DNA from: an uncultured Fidelibacterota bacterium
Lineage (GTDB): Bacteria; Fidelibacterota; Marinisomatia; Marinisomatales; UBA1611
Length of the DNA stretch: 57,552 nt
Assembly: GCA_902559415.1 (NCBI GenBank)
Contig: CACEHW010000004.1
Span: 1-57,552, forward strand
Reading direction: 5' to 3'
Shown: positions 18,461-27,731 of the stretch, piece by piece
How the letters are laid out: each line of letters opens with the position of its first letter
How positions within the stretch are numbered: the first letter of the stretch is position 1
Position numbers and translations under genes: made by a program
Notes under the pieces: model-generated
Seen by the model: only the letters and a program-made list of their open reading frames with translations
Databases searched by the model: none
Told to the model about the DNA's origin: nothing

Positions 18461-19843
18461 TTACTTTATCAGTGACATCTTCTTAATTATTGAATTTTCA
18501 CCAGAAGTGATAGAGTAAAAATAAACTCCTCCAGCTACTGATAAACCATTAATGTTTTTACCGTTCCAATTAATATTGTATGTACCTGCTCCTAAATTTC
18601 CAGACATTAAGTTTTTGACCAATCGCCCATTCAAATCAAACACAGATAATGAAACTCTAGATGCTTCATATACATCAAAGGATATTGTAGTGCTTGGGTT
18701 AAATGGATTTGGGTAATTTTGATTTAGTGAGAAAGCCAATGGATTAATATTTATTTCATCAATTGTAGATAGAGCAGTCGATGCACTTGGTAATTGAACA
18801 CTGTACCCACTTGGTGTAGTTAAAATTAATGAAAAAGCCGAATCAGATGCAGAAGCTAAAAACCCAGATGCGTATACGATGCCAGTACCACCACCAAAAC
18901 CTGATAATGGAGCTGCAAAAGAGGCAACAGATTCTTCTGAACCATGAGCAGTTACATCAATAGTGTAATCACCTACTGGTACCTGCAGGTAACCCGCATA
19001 TTCACTGTAACTTAAATTCTCAACTAGCAGACCACCATTTGCATAAATATCCACTGCTGGAGCATCTGTGACACCATGGAAAACCTTCAAACCAAAGTGA
19101 TTTGAATCTACTGCCGTAACTTCTAATCCTGATGCAATTAAACCAAATGGAGCTAAGCTGTTACCTAATATACCTGCTGCTGTGACTACATAATTACCAT
19201 CTGACTCTAAGGTAAATGGGAAATCTGCAATTATATCGCCATTTGCTGGGGCAATACTCACTGTAGTCGATGTTGGGATTTGCAGTAAACCTGTAGAAGC
19301 TCTGTAAGGCACATCACCGAGTGCTTCAGCATTATCCACATATATGTCTACTACTGGATATGGAGAATTATGGATTATCTGGACATTTGCGACTTCACTT
19401 GGCTCTAGTAGACTAGTTACCTCATCATTTATCGCATATGATTTTTGATCTATAGGTGCTGGATAGTTGTAGCTGTCAATTTCAATTGGCCCATCCAAAT
19501 GATCTTTACCTCTGCTAATTTTTATCGGGCTTATTGCTAAAGATATCTCGTTATCATTATCTCCTGAAAATGGTTTATCAATGATCAAGGTATTAATAAA
19601 ATCTGTTTCTAATTTTAATACAGACCTAAATACTTCATACCCATCTAAATAAACAGAAATTTCAGAATCTGGTGCAATCTCAACCACTCTAGATACGACT
19701 TTGTAATCAGAAACTCTCATGATCTGTTTTTCATTTGATAGAATAGAGAATTTCTTTCCTTCAAGGTTATTGACAACATTTATTATAGCAGTATCTGCGA
19801 AGATTAAACTAAAAAATGTAAATAATATAACTATGCGCTTCAT
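18461..19843 (-). CDS. Secreted protein with tandem DUF4397-like domains and T9SS-type C-terminal sorting domain
   Basis: NVQIIHNSPYPVVDIYVDNAEALGDVPYRASTGLLQIP... and LKVFHGVTDAPAVDIYANGGLLVENLSYSEYAGYLQVP...; C-terminus FSLNQNYPNPFNPSTTISFDVYEASRVSLSVFDLNGRLVKNL. Confidence 0.88.
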   Translation of the reverse strand: MKRIVILFTFFSLIFADTAIINVVNNLEGKKFSILSNEKQIMRVSDYKVVSRVVEIAPDSEISVYLDGYEVFRSVLKLETDFINTLIIDKPFSGDNDNEISLAISPIKISRGKDHLDGPIEIDSYNYPAPIDQKSYAINDEVTSLLEPSEVANVQIIHNSPYPVVDIYVDNAEALGDVPYRASTGLLQIPTSTTVSIAPANGDIIADFPFTLESDGNYVVTAAGILGNSLAPFGLIASGLEVTAVDSNHFGLKVFHGVTDAPAVDIYANGGLLVENLSYSEYAGYLQVPVGDYTIDVTAHGSEESVASFAAPLSGFGGGTGIVYASGFLASASDSAFSLILTTPSGYSVQLPSASTALSTIDEININPLAFSLNQNYPNPFNPSTTISFDVYEASRVSLSVFDLNGRLVKNLMSGNLGAGTYNINWNGKNINGLSVAGGVYFYSITSGENSIIKKMSLIK

Positions 19844-19989
19844 TAGATTTCCTTTCTTTTATTCGTTAATTAAACGCTCATAACGCTCAAATCTAAATAG
19901 TTAGAAAACCAAATGTCAAAACAAAATTAGAATCTTTACCTATGTTAATAATTTATAACTATTATTGACGATGAATCGCGGATAGAAAT

Positions 19990-21219
19990 CTATATTTTTT
20001 TAATCCAATCTAGGTTAGGGAGTATGTTTTTTTCTCTTTTTAATTCATAGTTATATATTTTTCTACCTAACTCAGATAAAAATGGAATAGAAACAGTTTC
20101 ATAGTCATACACATTATCATTCATAACTTTATTACTATTACTATAGATGACTGCTGTTAAAAAAAACTCAACATTATTATCCAAATCAACTATATATGCA
20201 TTATCAATTGTAAAACCATACGCGAGCCCAATTTTATTAAATATTTTGATACTGTCAGGAATTCGTCTTTTTGTGTCACCAAATAAAAAGAACTTACAAT
20301 ATCCATCGTAGTATTTATCATAATCAGGAAAACTTGGGTGTTTACTCTCCCTTGGTAGAATTGACATTTCTCTGTATAATAATGAATAATCACTATCACT
20401 CAAATTAAAACGATCTCTATTTTTAAAATAATCGGGGAAAATTATTCGTTTAATTAACTCATGCTGATCAGGCAAATTCATAAAATTTTTACTACTAAAA
20501 TCTAAAGGGCCATCTCTTTTCGTACCTCGGACGTAATGACTTTTCCCAATTTTTAAATCTTCAACATTTACATCAAGAGATAAAGAAGCTATTTGACTTT
20601 TTTGCTCATAACTAATTTCTGATTCATTGTAAAAATTTATTGGGTGGGTAAATTTATTTTCCTCTTCTGATAATGAAAGACTTAAACGATGCCTTATTCT
20701 TGCGCTATTAAAGCCAAGGTCCCACATTCTTTTATTTATGTGATCTCTACCCAAAAAGTCATAAAGATAATTATTAGCTGAATTATCAGAGATGATAAAT
20801 AGGTTTCTTATCGAATGAGCCAAGCTTGGGTAACCACTTTTTGAACTGACATCATTGCTCACCCCTGATTTATATATCGGTCCAGGTAAAATTTCAAACC
20901 TATCGTAAATACCAACTTTACTTACTGACCTGGCCTTTTCAATGGCTAATACTGCTATGGGTAACTTAACGCAACTAGCTGGATAAAAATATTTTCCAGT
21001 ATCAACCCCAAATGAGTGTGTACTTAAAATAGGCTCATTTTTTTTATTTCTATCTATTTGGGTATATAAAATTTGTAGTCGATATTTTTTGGGTTTAGAT
21101 ACAACATCAGGAAATTCTGATTGCAAACTATTAACAATCTCATCTAGAATATTGTTTTTATGATTAGCGCTACAAGACATAAAGCTCAAAATAATTAAAT
21201 GTATTAGATATCTAAACAT
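19990..21219 (-). CDS. Serine hydrolase, class A beta-lactamase fold, lipoprotein
   Basis: SxxK in FYPASCVKLPIAVLAIEKAR; SDN in FIISDNSANNYLYDFLGRDHINKRM; KIG in FNKIGLAYGFTID; lipobox ILSFMSCSAN. Confidence 0.8.
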   Translation of the reverse strand: MFRYLIHLIILSFMSCSANHKNNILDEIVNSLQSEFPDVVSKPKKYRLQILYTQIDRNKKNEPILSTHSFGVDTGKYFYPASCVKLPIAVLAIEKARSVSKVGIYDRFEILPGPIYKSGVSNDVSSKSGYPSLAHSIRNLFIISDNSANNYLYDFLGRDHINKRMWDLGFNSARIRHRLSLSLSEEENKFTHPINFYNESEISYEQKSQIASLSLDVNVEDLKIGKSHYVRGTKRDGPLDFSSKNFMNLPDQHELIKRIIFPDYFKNRDRFNLSDSDYSLLYREMSILPRESKHPSFPDYDKYYDGYCKFFLFGDTKRRIPDSIKIFNKIGLAYGFTIDNAYIVDLDNNVEFFLTAVIYSNSNKVMNDNVYDYETVSIPFLSELGRKIYNYELKREKNILPNLDWIKKI

Positions 21220-21235
21220 TAATTTTATATACTAA

Positions 21236-22270
21236 TCAATTTTTTAATGGATATTCAAGAAGCCTAAAAATCTGATCTTCTGTATCTATTTCAGCAATCA
21301 CACCTAGTGGAATAGAGATATTCTTGGATCCATGTCCTGAGGGGAAGTCATAAATTACAGGCACATTGAAATTCGAAAAGTACTGATCAAAAACCTCTTC
21401 CATTTTAAAATCAGTAAGCTTATCAGGGAGCTCGCTATCTCTACGAGAAAATCTACCAATAATAACTCCTTTAAGCTTATTGAATTTCCCAGCTAATTTA
21501 AGCTCTTGGAGATACCTATCTACCCTGTAGGGTGACTCACCGACGTCTTCAATAAAGAGTATTTTATTTTCAGTATCTATTTCATACTCAGAACCCATTG
21601 CAGAACAAATCAATGACAAATTCCCTCCAGCCAATACACCAGATGAAACTCCCTCAACTAAGATTTTTACTTTTAAAGAATCTCCATAGATATCAAAAGG
21701 TATCTCATAACTATCATCGCTATTCATGAGTAAAGACCAAAAATATAATTCTGAAATAGGTTCAAGCCCATTTTTACTACCAATACCATACATAGGATTA
21801 GGAGTATGAAAAGTCACGAGGTTAGAATGATTATTCATTGCTATGTGAAGCGCTGTTATATCACTGAAACCAATAAAAATTTTTGGATTTTCCCTAATTA
21901 TGTTATAATCAAGCAATGATAATATTCTTGTTGCACCATACCCACCTGTACCAGGGAAAATAGCTTTTACACTTTTATCTTTAAAATATTTCATCAGCTC
22001 ACTGGCCCTAACATCATCTTCACCAGCGAGGTAGCCCCAGTTACGAAAAAGGGAATTATTATGAACTATATGAAATCCCTTTTCAATTAATCGCTTTTTA
22101 GCTAGGCTCATTCTTGTTGAATCTAAGAATCCAGACGGAGCGCAAAACGCAATAGTATCGCCCACCTCTAATCGATGTGGCTTAATAAAATTTGATTTTG
22201 ATTCTGAACTACAAGAAATAATAAATATTGTTAGAAGACAGGGCGCTAAAATGATTTTATTTAAACTCAA
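21236..22270 (-). CDS. LD-carboxypeptidase, peptidase S66 family, lipoprotein paralogue
   Basis: PGTGGYGATRILSLLDYNIIRENPKIFIGFSDITALHIA; GVLAGGNLSLICSAMG; N-terminal lipobox TIFIISCSSES. Confidence 0.9.
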   Translation of the reverse strand: MSLNKIILAPCLLTIFIISCSSESKSNFIKPHRLEVGDTIAFCAPSGFLDSTRMSLAKKRLIEKGFHIVHNNSLFRNWGYLAGEDDVRASELMKYFKDKSVKAIFPGTGGYGATRILSLLDYNIIRENPKIFIGFSDITALHIAMNNHSNLVTFHTPNPMYGIGSKNGLEPISELYFWSLLMNSDDSYEIPFDIYGDSLKVKILVEGVSSGVLAGGNLSLICSAMGSEYEIDTENKILFIEDVGESPYRVDRYLQELKLAGKFNKLKGVIIGRFSRRDSELPDKLTDFKMEEVFDQYFSNFNVPVIYDFPSGHGSKNISIPLGVIAEIDTEDQIFRLLEYPLKN

Positions 22271-22287
22271 GATAGGAATCCATAGTA

Positions 22288-23109
22288 CTAATCAGAAGCA
22301 ATTTTGTAAAACATAACACCATCAAATTTTGATTCTTTTTTACCATTTAGATAGCTTAATAAATCTTCTTTTACAGTTTTTTTATTAGATGAAGAAGCAT
22401 GAACCAGAAATTTTTTATCTATAACAAAACCCTCATGGGCTATTAAAATTCCATTTTTCACATATGATTTTTTAACAAAGGCAACACCGCAGATTCGCGG
22501 GAGTCTTAAAAGTATATCACTATCAACTAATTCGGAGGGGATAAATTCAAATTTATTTTTAAAATTCCAATCTAGATTTAAAAACTCACTCCCATCACTT
22601 TTCTTGTTTAGTGTCAATTCAATTTCTTCAAGTTCCGATTTTGATACTAAATCACTTGTCATATTAATGGTGTAAGGATTATTTATGATTCTATCTGAAG
22701 TATAATGCCAACGAGTTTTATACTCAGGTTTCTTTAAATTATTCTCATCAGGTTTGTAATGGATATCAATCATTTTGATTTTTGTTTCATTCCAGTTTTT
22801 ACTTGAGTTCATTGCAATACTAGTAAGCACATGTATCGTGCAATCTGTTGTGTCAATTCTCAAAATAGGATCTAAATCTGGTTCTTTTTCTTCACCTGAT
22901 TTAAAAATTCCATAGGGAGTTCCTAGCCTCCATAAATTAATCGCTTTTAATCGATCATTAAAATCAGGAAAGTATTTCATGAAGCCTGGAAGAATTCTAT
23001 TGTACTGATCTTCGTCAATTGTCCAAGGCTTAGGCAGTGAATTAACCCAATCTTGGGGATCTTGATTATTGCAGGAAAAAAGTATCGCTAAAAAAAATAT
23101 AACCCGCAT
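22288..23109 (-). CDS. DUF1460 / N-acetylmuramoyl-L-alanine amidase-like lipoprotein
   Basis: LWRLGTPYGIF...RIDTTDCTIHVLTSIAM...KTRWHYTSDRI...FLVHASSSNKKTVKEDLLSYL follows the DUF1460 pattern (LGxPY, tDCtTxVe, R.HY.sD, HAS). Confidence 0.72.
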   Translation of the reverse strand: MRVIFFLAILFSCNNQDPQDWVNSLPKPWTIDEDQYNRILPGFMKYFPDFNDRLKAINLWRLGTPYGIFKSGEEKEPDLDPILRIDTTDCTIHVLTSIAMNSSKNWNETKIKMIDIHYKPDENNLKKPEYKTRWHYTSDRIINNPYTINMTSDLVSKSELEEIELTLNKKSDGSEFLNLDWNFKNKFEFIPSELVDSDILLRLPRICGVAFVKKSYVKNGILIAHEGFVIDKKFLVHASSSNKKTVKEDLLSYLNGKKESKFDGVMFYKIASD

Positions 23110-23111
23110 TT

Positions 23112-23810
23112 TTATATAACGCTGAAAGATAATGAAATGGCATTCGGCTGATCTAGGTCAGCTGATACTAAATCACCCTTTTGTAATTGGCCTACGCCAG
23201 CAGGAGTTCCCGTGAATATCAAATCACCAGCTTTTAAAGGTATTGTTTGGGATAAGATTGATATTAATTCAAAAACATTCCAGATCATTTTATTACAACC
23301 AGAATTCTGTTTTTGTTGACCATTAACTGATAGAGAAATTCTCATCTTGTCTGGATCTATGGATTTTTTTAAAGGGACGATATCAGATAAAACAGCCGAA
23401 CCATAAAAGACCTTACCAGAGAACCATGGCTTACCACTATCTTTAGATTTTTTCTGTAAATCTCTTTTAGTGATATCAACACCTAAAGCATAACCAAATA
23501 CTTTATTTTTTGCTTCGGCATCATTTATTTGGAAAGCGTCTTCTGAAATTGCGACTACTAATTCAACCTCATACTGAAAATTACTAGTGTCTTTTGGATA
23601 TTCAATTTCTGAGCCATCATTAACTAAAACATCTGAAGTTTTTTGAAAAAAGAAAGGCTGTTCTCTATCTGGATCACTACCCATTTCTTTTGCGTGATCT
23701 CGATAGTTTCTGCCTACACAATAAATATTTCTAGATGGAAATTTTAATGATTCACCTAAAATACCACACACTACAGGAGGAGAGTTTTTTATGATCCAAT
23801 TGTTATTCAT
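23112..23810 (-). CDS. Fumarylacetoacetate hydrolase family protein
   Basis: IYCVGRNYRDHAKEMGSDPDREQPFFFQKTSDVLV...FQYEVELVVAI...GYALGVDITKRDLQ...IFTGTPAGVGQLQKGD. Confidence 0.92.
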   Translation of the reverse strand: MNNNWIIKNSPPVVCGILGESLKFPSRNIYCVGRNYRDHAKEMGSDPDREQPFFFQKTSDVLVNDGSEIEYPKDTSNFQYEVELVVAISEDAFQINDAEAKNKVFGYALGVDITKRDLQKKSKDSGKPWFSGKVFYGSAVLSDIVPLKKSIDPDKMRISLSVNGQQKQNSGCNKMIWNVFELISILSQTIPLKAGDLIFTGTPAGVGQLQKGDLVSADLDQPNAISLSFSVI

Positions 23811-24611
23811 CTAAACACAGAACAAAATAAAGCGCATAATATCATCATAATCTTTACTCTCATAAACCACCGATTTTGAATTTAACATAACCGTATTTGG
23901 ATATTGTGATGCTTTGTATGCATCTATATGTTTCATATAACGTATTTCTAATTTGAATTTATTAGGATGGGCCCAAATACATAATTTTAAGTCTAGGCTT
24001 AAAGCTTTTTCAACTTTCTTTTTTATTTGCAATCTTGAAAGCTCCGGTTGCAAGCTAATTGTGGAATCACCAACTCCATGCATAGTACTATGAGTAATTG
24101 TTAAAGGATTAATACGCCTAACTTCTTTACAAATACCGAAATCACCAGATACGAATACCAAAGGAACATGATATTTTGAGGCTATAGTTCCGTGCAATAA
24201 TAATTCTGAAGCAGATCTATCATTCAAACTAATTCTTTCTATTTTTGCACTAGACATTGTGTGAGCTAAAGGATTACCACCACTTCCTGCCTTTGAATGA
24301 TATCCAATCATTACTAAAGCATCAAATCTACTATTCAGTTCTTGAACCATTGAATAAGGATGGCCACTCCATCCTCTAATGAGTTTGACTTTTTTTGGTA
24401 AATAAGAAGGTAAGATATTCCTAGCAGAATAATGGGCATCTTTCACGTAAATTTCTTTTGCCCCAGCTATAATAGCACCTTCACATGCTGAAGCAACTTC
24501 TTTTGACATCTGTTTTTGAAAGTAGGGATATTCAGGCTTATTATGATCAACCTCATTCCAATGAGCAACTCCAGTTACTCCCTCCATATCTGCACTAATG
24601 TATACTTTCAT
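23811..24611 (-). CDS. M55-family D-aminopeptidase (DppA-like)
   Basis: MKVYISADMEGVTGVAHWNEV...YVKDAHYSARNI...ALVMIGYHSKAGSGGNPLAHTMSS...VFVSGDFGICKE matches M55 metallopeptidases. Confidence 0.88.
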   Translation of the reverse strand: MKVYISADMEGVTGVAHWNEVDHNKPEYPYFQKQMSKEVASACEGAIIAGAKEIYVKDAHYSARNILPSYLPKKVKLIRGWSGHPYSMVQELNSRFDALVMIGYHSKAGSGGNPLAHTMSSAKIERISLNDRSASELLLHGTIASKYHVPLVFVSGDFGICKEVRRINPLTITHSTMHGVGDSTISLQPELSRLQIKKKVEKALSLDLKLCIWAHPNKFKLEIRYMKHIDAYKASQYPNTVMLNSKSVVYESKDYDDIMRFILFCV

Positions 24612-24720
24612 TAAATGTCCTTGGTTATACTATTTTAAAAGTAAGCCAAAATTAAAGTAAGTGAAAGTTACTAATACTTTGAAACTGATTAAATTTTACA
24701 TTTAATAATTAAACTTAACT

Positions 24721-25302
24721 TTAAAAATCACTGGAAAGAGATTCTCGCATTTTCTCATTAAGATCAACGGAATACTGATAGTCATTATAGTCAATGTTAA
24801 TAGAGATTGTACTAGCTTCATTCATAAATAATATTTTTTGTTCTTCTATAAATGGAAATCTAATGTAATGAACAGAGCTTATATTATCTTCTTTTTCTCT
24901 ACCTTCTTCAAATTGAGCATATACCTTCTCTCCATTAATATCAAAATAAACATTTTCACCTTCAGTTAAACCAATAAAACTATCAAGAACTGGTCGTATT
25001 TTTTGGGGATCAGTTATCTCAATAAACAATGTGGCGCTAAGTTCATTACCCTTCGGAATTAGGGGATTATAAACGTTGAGCTCTTCTTCGATTTGACTAT
25101 CATGAACCATTCTTTCAGCCCTCATCATTTCTTGAATTTGAAACTTCATTGTCTTACTATTTTCAAAAGTAATTAGGATATTTGAGCCAAGGTTAAACCT
25201 TCTATTTTTTTTGTAATCTATTAACTCTTTCCTGTAAATATTTCTCTGTTTTTCATAATCAATTATATTTAATAAATCAGATTTTTCAATAACTGTACTC
25301 AT
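24721..25302 (-). CDS. DUF3501 family protein
   Basis: YRKELIDYKKNRRFNLGSNILITFENSKTMKFQIQEMMRAERMVHDSQIEEELNVYNPLIPKGNELSATLFIEI is DUF3501-like; next to the Fe-S oxidoreductase and rubrerythrin. Confidence 0.75.
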   Translation of the reverse strand: MSTVIEKSDLLNIIDYEKQRNIYRKELIDYKKNRRFNLGSNILITFENSKTMKFQIQEMMRAERMVHDSQIEEELNVYNPLIPKGNELSATLFIEITDPQKIRPVLDSFIGLTEGENVYFDINGEKVYAQFEEGREKEDNISSVHYIRFPFIEEQKILFMNEASTISINIDYNDYQYSVDLNEKMRESLSSDF

Positions 25303-25304
25303 AC

Positions 25305-26741
25305 TTATTTCCTTTTATTTTCTCCAAAACCATACGCTTTATGCAGCTCAATTATTGGATGACTTGGTTTAATTTTTTTATCACTAGCTTGATTTATTTG
25401 ATGACTAGCAAGAGAACAATCTGAGCATGCTACGTCCGCATCTTTAGCACTCAAATCATTTACACACCTATCCGCTACTTTCATCGACTCTTCAAAGAAT
25501 TCTGACTTCATTCCCCATCCACCATCCATTCCACTACATTGCTGAACAAGATTGACCTTTGTATCTGGAACCATTCTTAAAATATCTCTACTCTTATATC
25601 CAATTCTCTGCGCTTTTAAATGACAACTGACATGATAATTAACTGTACCGATAGTATTTTTAAAATCAGTTTTAATTTTATCTTCTTTTTTCAGCATCAC
25701 TAGATATTCAGAAATATCATATGTATTCTCGGATACTTTTTTAACCTTTTCATTTACTCCTAGGTAATCAGGGTACTCAGATTTTAATGTCAAGCTACAT
25801 GTAGGAGGACCTGTGACTACAATTTTATATCCTTTTGAAACCCACTTATATAATTCTTCTACATTTGGATTAGCTTGGGTTTTAAAACTATCAAAATCGC
25901 CAGGACTTAAATGCGGAGCTCCACAGCACTGCTGTTTTGGATAAACACATTCAACGTTATTATGCTCAAGAATTTCTACAGCACTTACACCAAGATCCAC
26001 ATCATTTGAATTGGTGTAGCAAGTGCCAAAAATAACTACCTTATCGATTGGATCTATAATATTAGAATTATGACTTTTAAACCATTTCTCAAACGTAGTT
26101 GTTGCTAACTCAGGAAGTTTTCTATCCTTGTGTATACCAATAATTTTATCTAAAAGCCAACGAAATGGTTTTAGCTTATTTGTAAAATTAATAATAGGCC
26201 CAAAATATGAACCTAATGCACCCAGTAAGTCTGTTTTTGATAAAAAGATGTCGTTTAATTTTAATCCTCTATCCTTTGTTCTTATTGCTTGAGCTCGCGT
26301 CATTAATTTAGGGAAATCCAGTTCAAACTCATGTTCTTTTCCTGGGGTATATGGGCAAATTGGATCACATAATTTGCACTGGTAACAGAGGTCTACTACT
26401 TCCCATTTTTGATCTTGAGATAGATCAGTGACTTCACCTCTAAATTCAACTTCAATACTAGCTTCGCTGGCATGTTCTCCTTCAGGAAGGTCTAGATATT
26501 CTCTATCTAGATTTTCTTTATCAACCCTACCTTCAGATTCCGCACTTTCTCGCTTTTGATCACCTATGCCATCAACAGAATTAAATAATGAAGGGAAAGA
26601 AGGACAAAGATTGAAGCATAATCTGCAGCCAATACATACATCATAAACTCTATTAAGTTCATTATCTAATGAGGTTTTATCCCAGTATTTAGGATCAGTT
26701 ATATCATATATAGCATCTTTTGTATCAGAATGATTTAGCAA
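25305..26741 (-). CDS. (Fe-S)-binding oxidoreductase, GlpC/heterodisulfide-reductase-like with CCG domains
   Basis: CIGCRLCFNLCPSFPSLF, CYQCKLCDPICPY (two 4Fe-4S motifs); YPKQQCCGAPHLSPGD (CCG); HVSCHLKAQRIG. Confidence 0.9.
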   Translation of the reverse strand: MLNHSDTKDAIYDITDPKYWDKTSLDNELNRVYDVCIGCRLCFNLCPSFPSLFNSVDGIGDQKRESAESEGRVDKENLDREYLDLPEGEHASEASIEVEFRGEVTDLSQDQKWEVVDLCYQCKLCDPICPYTPGKEHEFELDFPKLMTRAQAIRTKDRGLKLNDIFLSKTDLLGALGSYFGPIINFTNKLKPFRWLLDKIIGIHKDRKLPELATTTFEKWFKSHNSNIIDPIDKVVIFGTCYTNSNDVDLGVSAVEILEHNNVECVYPKQQCCGAPHLSPGDFDSFKTQANPNVEELYKWVSKGYKIVVTGPPTCSLTLKSEYPDYLGVNEKVKKVSENTYDISEYLVMLKKEDKIKTDFKNTIGTVNYHVSCHLKAQRIGYKSRDILRMVPDTKVNLVQQCSGMDGGWGMKSEFFEESMKVADRCVNDLSAKDADVACSDCSLASHQINQASDKKIKPSHPIIELHKAYGFGENKRK

Positions 26742-26764
26742 TAGCTACTCCAAGTTAAATAAAA

Positions 26765-26796
26765 GCATCAATGGATATATAAATATCCATTGATGC
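26765..26796 (-). terminator. Perfect 14-bp stem, 4-nt loop hairpin downstream of the rubrerythrin gene (terminator/attenuator-like)
   Basis: GCATCAATGGATAT / ATATCCATTGATGC around a 4-nt loop; on the minus strand followed by TTTTATTT; lies between rubrerythrin and the Fe-S oxidoreductase. Confidence 0.75.
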
Positions 26797-26808
26797 ACAT
26801 AGTTAGAT

Positions 26809-27228
26809 TTATAAAGAATCTAAAGTTTCTTGAAATTTGCCTGCATGAGATTTTTCAGCTCTGGCTAAAGTCTCAAACCACTCAGCAATATCATCAAACC
26901 CTTCCTCTCTAGCAGTTGCTGCAAAACCTGGATACATCTCAGTGTATTCGTAAGTTTCTCCAGCAACAGCTGCTTTCAAATTATCTTCAGTCTCTCCAAT
27001 ATTTAAGCCTGTTGCAGGATCGCCTGCGCCGCCCTTTTCTAGAAACTCAAGATGTCCGAAAGCATGACCTGTTTCTCCATCAGCAGTATTTTTAAATACG
27101 CCTGCAGCTTCAGGGTAACCTTCAATATCTGCCGCTCTGGCAAAATAAAGATATCTTCTGTTTGCTTGAGATTCTCCGGCAAATGCTGCCTTTAAATTCT
27201 CATGTGTTTTTGTTCCATCTAAACTCAT
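26809..27228 (-). CDS. Rubrerythrin
   Basis: [56 protein letters not shown]...[25 protein letters not shown]...EKSHAGKF (ExxH di-iron motifs). Confidence 0.93.
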   Translation of the reverse strand: MSLDGTKTHENLKAAFAGESQANRRYLYFARAADIEGYPEAAGVFKNTADGETGHAFGHLEFLEKGGAGDPATGLNIGETEDNLKAAVAGETYEYTEMYPGFAATAREEGFDDIAEWFETLARAEKSHAGKFQETLDSL

Positions 27229-27240
27229 TCTTAACTCCTT

Positions 27241-27609
27241 TTATTTAGTGTGTTTTTTACATTTTCCAATTATGAAAAAATTTGTACTCTCTGGTTCAAA
27301 ATTATATTCTTTAATGATTTTGTCTTTATTAAAATCTGATTTTATTTCTGCATCAATCAAAACACCGCACTCTGAGCACTTAAGGTGATGATGATGCTCT
27401 GTATTTCCATCATACTTGACTTGATTTTGATCATAAATCAGCTTGATACTACCAAGGTCTTCTAAAGTTTTTAAATTTCTATAAACTGTACCTAAACTAA
27501 TATTGTGTATCTTTTTTTTAGCCTCTAAGTAAATCCAATCAGCAGTAGGATGGGTCTTTGTTGAACAGACAATTTGCTTTATAATTTCTCTTTGAGCGCT
27601 ATATCTCAT
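27241..27609 (-). CDS. Fur-family transcriptional regulator, PerR-like
   Basis: HPTADWIYLEAKKKIHNISLGTVYRNLKTLEDLGSIKLI...HHHLKCSECGVLIDAEI is a Fur-family DNA-binding helix plus metal-binding region. Confidence 0.9.
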   Translation of the reverse strand: MRYSAQREIIKQIVCSTKTHPTADWIYLEAKKKIHNISLGTVYRNLKTLEDLGSIKLIYDQNQVKYDGNTEHHHHLKCSECGVLIDAEIKSDFNKDKIIKEYNFEPESTNFFIIGKCKKHTK

Positions 27610-27626
27610 ATAAAAAATTAAATAGG

Positions 27627-27639
27627 AATAGTTACTATT
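27627..27639. promoter_or_regulatory. Perfect 6-1-6 palindrome upstream of the Fur-family gene, candidate operator
   Basis: AATAGTTACTATT in the 122-bp divergent intergenic region, 17 nt upstream of the regulator start codon. Confidence 0.4.
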
Positions 27640-27731
27640 TACAAAAAAATAATAGAACTTTATTATAATTTATTTTCAATCTAAGTCAGTAAATTACAAT
27701 AAGATTTTTTAATACATAAAAGGAACAAACT

